A stretch of DNA of 21,449 bases, from positions 1-21,449 of IMG/VR virus record IMGVR_UViG_3300050821_016070; one strand, given 5' to 3'. Of this stretch, positions 19,561 to 21,449 are shown piece by piece (position 1 is the first letter of the stretch; every line of letters begins with the position of its first letter). The stretch comes from a virus. Both the position numbers and the translations under genes were made by a program. Below the pieces are notes generated by a model. It was not told the DNA's origin and made no database searches. It saw only the letters and a list, made by a program, of their open reading frames with translations.

Positions 19561-20504
19561 CGATCCGATTTAAAAACAGTCCGCTCGGGATCACTGCCAA
19601 CAAGTTGAACAAAGCTTTCCTGGCCTCAGGCGGTGGAGGAACGGGTACCGGCGATATGACCAAAGCGGTCTATGATGCCGACGGGAACGGGATCGTCGAT
19701 ACTGCTGACTCGATCCCCTGGACTAAAGTGACCGGTAAACCCGTTGCCTTAGGCGACATGACCAAGGCGGTTTATGATACAAACAACGATGGAATCAGCG
19801 ATCACGCAGCATTGGCTGATACGGCTACCAGTGCGACGACGGCGGCAGCGGTCCCGTGGACTGGCATCACTGGCCGCCCGTCGACGTTTCCACCGGATTC
19901 GACGGCAATGCTCAAAAGTGTCTACGACACCAACGGCGACAGCATTGTCGATCACGCAGCGTTATCAGACGCTGTACCCTGGACAGGAATATCGGGGCGT
20001 CCCTCTACCTTTCCGCCTGACTCAACCGCCATGCTCAAGGCTACCTACGACATCAACGGGAACGGTAAAGTGGATGGAGCCGAAACTGCCGACTCAGTAC
20101 CTTGGACAGGAATTACCGGTAAGCCGACGTTGCCCGATCCAGGTGTCTGGACAAACCTCTCCCTGGCCTCAGGCTGGAGCGTACCAGTCCAAGCTCAGTA
20201 CCGCGTCGATGTCAGCGGGTCCATTACCACCATTCACTTCCGTGGGATGATCCAGGCGGCTTATAGTGCGATGGGAACCACGGCCTTTACGGCTCCGGTC
20301 GGAGCGCGACCGAGCATGACCAGGAGTACAGTCTTAGGTGGCGCACAGGCGACCGGGACACCGAGTGATGTGGCGAGTTACATTGCCAGCGTGGCTTCAA
20401 GCGGTGTCTGCACCATCTATTTTCTGGGGGCTGGCCCATTTGTCTGGGCCGACCCGGCGCAGACTCAGCAAGTTTATTTAGACGGACTAAGTTACTCACT
20501 TTGA
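19557..20504 (+). CDS. Tail fibre protein with calcium-loop-like repeats
   Basis: 315 residues from the GTG at 19557, which overlaps the previous stop (GTGA); an open frame back to 19455 covers the DUF3309-like gene and is rejected. The N-terminus FKNSPLGITANKLNKAFLAS is a short anchor also seen in the next fibre. Four repeats follow, each with a Y-D-x-[DN]-x-[DN]-G-x-x-D loop, as in YDADGNGIVDTAD and YDTNNDGISDHAA, and a W-T-x-[IV]-[TS]-G-[KR]-P block. The aspartate-rich loops resemble calcium-binding loops. The C-terminal 110 residues form a strand-rich tip (PGVWTNLSLASGWSVPVQAQ ...) typical of receptor-binding fibre ends. Confidence 0.8.
   Translation: MTIRFKNSPLGITANKLNKAFLASGGGGTGTGDMTKAVYDADGNGIVDTADSIPWTKVTGKPVALGDMTKAVYDTNNDGISDHAALADTATSATTAAAVPWTGITGRPSTFPPDSTAMLKSVYDTNGDSIVDHAALSDAVPWTGISGRPSTFPPDSTAMLKATYDINGNGKVDGAETADSVPWTGITGKPTLPDPGVWTNLSLASGWSVPVQAQYRVDVSGSITTIHFRGMIQAAYSAMGTTAFTAPVGARPSMTRSTVLGGAQATGTPSDVASYIASVASSGVCTIYFLGAGPFVWADPAQTQQVYLDGLSYSL
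19653..20130 (+). repeat. Four tandem repeats inside fibre gene
   Basis: Units of roughly 90-130 bases begin at about 19653 (GATATGACCAAAGCGG), 19756 (GACATGACCAAGGCGG), 19894 (CCGGATTCGACGGCAATG) and 20016 (CCTGACTCAACCGCCATG). Codons have drifted while the protein pattern is kept. Such repeats allow fibre length to change by recombination. Confidence 0.7.
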
Positions 20505-20507
20505 CCT

Positions 20508-21449
20508 ATGGCTGATATCACTACCACGCGCATATTTACCGACGGTGAACGCGGGATCACGGCTGCTAAGCTCAATGATATTGTTGGTAGTTCAACGATT
20601 CAACCGGCCTTTTACAGCGCAAAGCCGGTTTCTTCGACTTTGGTAGCTGGGGATAAGATGCTAGCACTGAAAAGCACTGGGTCATACGCCCAGGCTGATT
20701 TTCAGTCGGTGATCGATTCGGTCAGCGCAGCGATCTCTAGTGATGCTGAAATTTGGAGTGTTCGTTTGCGCTCGTTCTCGGCGGTGGGCAATCCGAATTT
20801 CGAGGTCGACCAGCGAAATGCTTTTGCAGGATTAACAAATCCGCCCGGTGGCACATTTATTCAGGATCGCTGGGCTGCTAGCAAAGCGGGTACTACAACT
20901 ATGGGCGGTAATTGGAATATAGTGACTTCAGGTACGAATGTTCCTGGAACTAGTTTTGCGATCACTAAAAATGTCCTGCGATTTACTTTATTGACTCAAC
21001 AAGCCAGTTTAGGGGCGGGGGATACTTGCGGCGTGATACAAACTATTGAGGGTACTCAGATACGGGAATTGCTTAGTGATGTGACCAGTATATCGCTTTT
21101 GGTCCGCAGCTCGGTTGCTGGATTGAAGTTTGCTGTTTCAATCAGAGATAGTCCTGTCACTAAGAGCATGGTTAAACTTTGCACTATCCCAACGGCAAGT
21201 GTTTGGACGCTCGTCCAGCTAAATAACATCCCAATTTTTCCGGCTGCAAATTTTGGAATTCAACCAGGGCAAGCTGGATGTGTTTTAGGTATTTTCTTTG
21301 CTGTCGGATCATCGCTTGTAGCATCAGCGGCGGACACTTGGCAAAATGGTCAGTTCGTCGGTGCGCCTGGAATGGATAATTTTGGGAGTAAGCCTGTCAA
21401 TTCGATATTCGATGTCGCTTTTGTTCAGTTCGAGCCAGGCCCGGTTTGC
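20508..21449 (+). CDS. Tail fibre / tail protein (3' partial)
   Basis: An ATG at 20508 opens a frame with no stop up to the end of the window (314 codons). The N-terminus ITTTRIFTDGERGITAAKLN and IQPAFYSAKP match the virion-anchoring start of podovirus fibres and share GITAxKLN with the previous fibre. The middle, NPNFEVDQRNAFAGL then FIQDRWAASKAG, begins a jelly-roll-like carbohydrate-binding domain that I know from phage tail proteins (NxNFExDQR...DRW). The rest is strand-rich. It probably binds the host surface. The end lies beyond the window. Confidence 0.8.
   Translation, partial: MADITTTRIFTDGERGITAAKLNDIVGSSTIQPAFYSAKPVSSTLVAGDKMLALKSTGSYAQADFQSVIDSVSAAISSDAEIWSVRLRSFSAVGNPNFEVDQRNAFAGLTNPPGGTFIQDRWAASKAGTTTMGGNWNIVTSGTNVPGTSFAITKNVLRFTLLTQQASLGAGDTCGVIQTIEGTQIRELLSDVTSISLLVRSSVAGLKFAVSIRDSPVTKSMVKLCTIPTASVWTLVQLNNIPIFPAANFGIQPGQAGCVLGIFFAVGSSLVASAADTWQNGQFVGAPGMDNFGSKPVNSIFDVAFVQFEPGPVC

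Noticed and set aside
2467-19649. GGTACC palindrome noted about ten times
   Set aside because: Only about twice the expected number, not convincing next to GCTAGC.

Overview
The window is one continuous stretch of a tailed double-stranded DNA phage (or phage-plasmid) genome. It has moderate GC content and almost no non-coding DNA, and neighbouring genes repeatedly overlap by ATGA/GTGA/TTGA. The capsid genes (two terminase subunits, a large portal protein, a coiled-coil scaffold and an N4-gp56-type major capsid protein), with no recognisable contractile-tail or long-tail gene in view, suggest a podovirus-like phage; this is inference because the tail genes may lie outside the window. The lysis genes and signal peptides suggest a bacterial, probably Gram-negative, host. 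No host can be named from the sequence. No tRNA, rRNA, CRISPR array, integrase or insertion sequence was seen. Region 1 (1-2100, + strand) is replication: the end of a TOPRIM primase, a RepA-like ring helicase, an iteron-like repeat cluster with a large imperfect hairpin (1488-1613, a candidate origin), then two small genes. Region 2 (2118-5926, - strand) is a leftward accessory operon of about a dozen small genes. It holds an RHH/AT-hook-like DNA-binding protein, a zinc-ribbon protein, a secreted small protein, a widespread phage family of unknown function, and a run of three tiny membrane proteins too short for usual gene callers. Two intrinsic terminators face left (2118-2157 and 3538-3600). 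Region 3 (6018-9115, + strand) is packaging: TerS candidate, small coupled genes, TerL and two small genes. Region 4 (9116-10030) is an island with a lone minus-strand gene flanked by diverged direct repeats, then a terminator-like hairpin and a palindromic operator/promoter in front of the structural operon. Region 5 (10031-15685, + strand) is head morphogenesis: three small proteins, portal, a small head protein, scaffold (with a perfect parS-like palindrome inside the gene), major capsid protein and a probable decoration protein. Region 6 (15682-19560, + strand) is lysis and surface functions: a small basic protein, a degenerate M15-peptidase-like protein, a holin candidate, a proline-rich protein, a secreted beta-helix protein, a small conserved protein, a 15-residue micro-ORF copied from the start of the M15-like gene, a GH46/chitosanase-like endolysin and a DUF3309-like membrane peptide. 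Region 7 (19557-21449, + strand) has two tail-fibre genes; the second runs off the end. Points most worth a second look: iteron-like origin plus parS-like site (a phage-plasmid hint), the apparently zinc-ligand-less M15 homologue and its leader copied before the real endolysin, the chain of micro-membrane genes, and the strong over-use of the palindrome GCTAGC and the octamer CCTGAGGC across otherwise unrelated genes.
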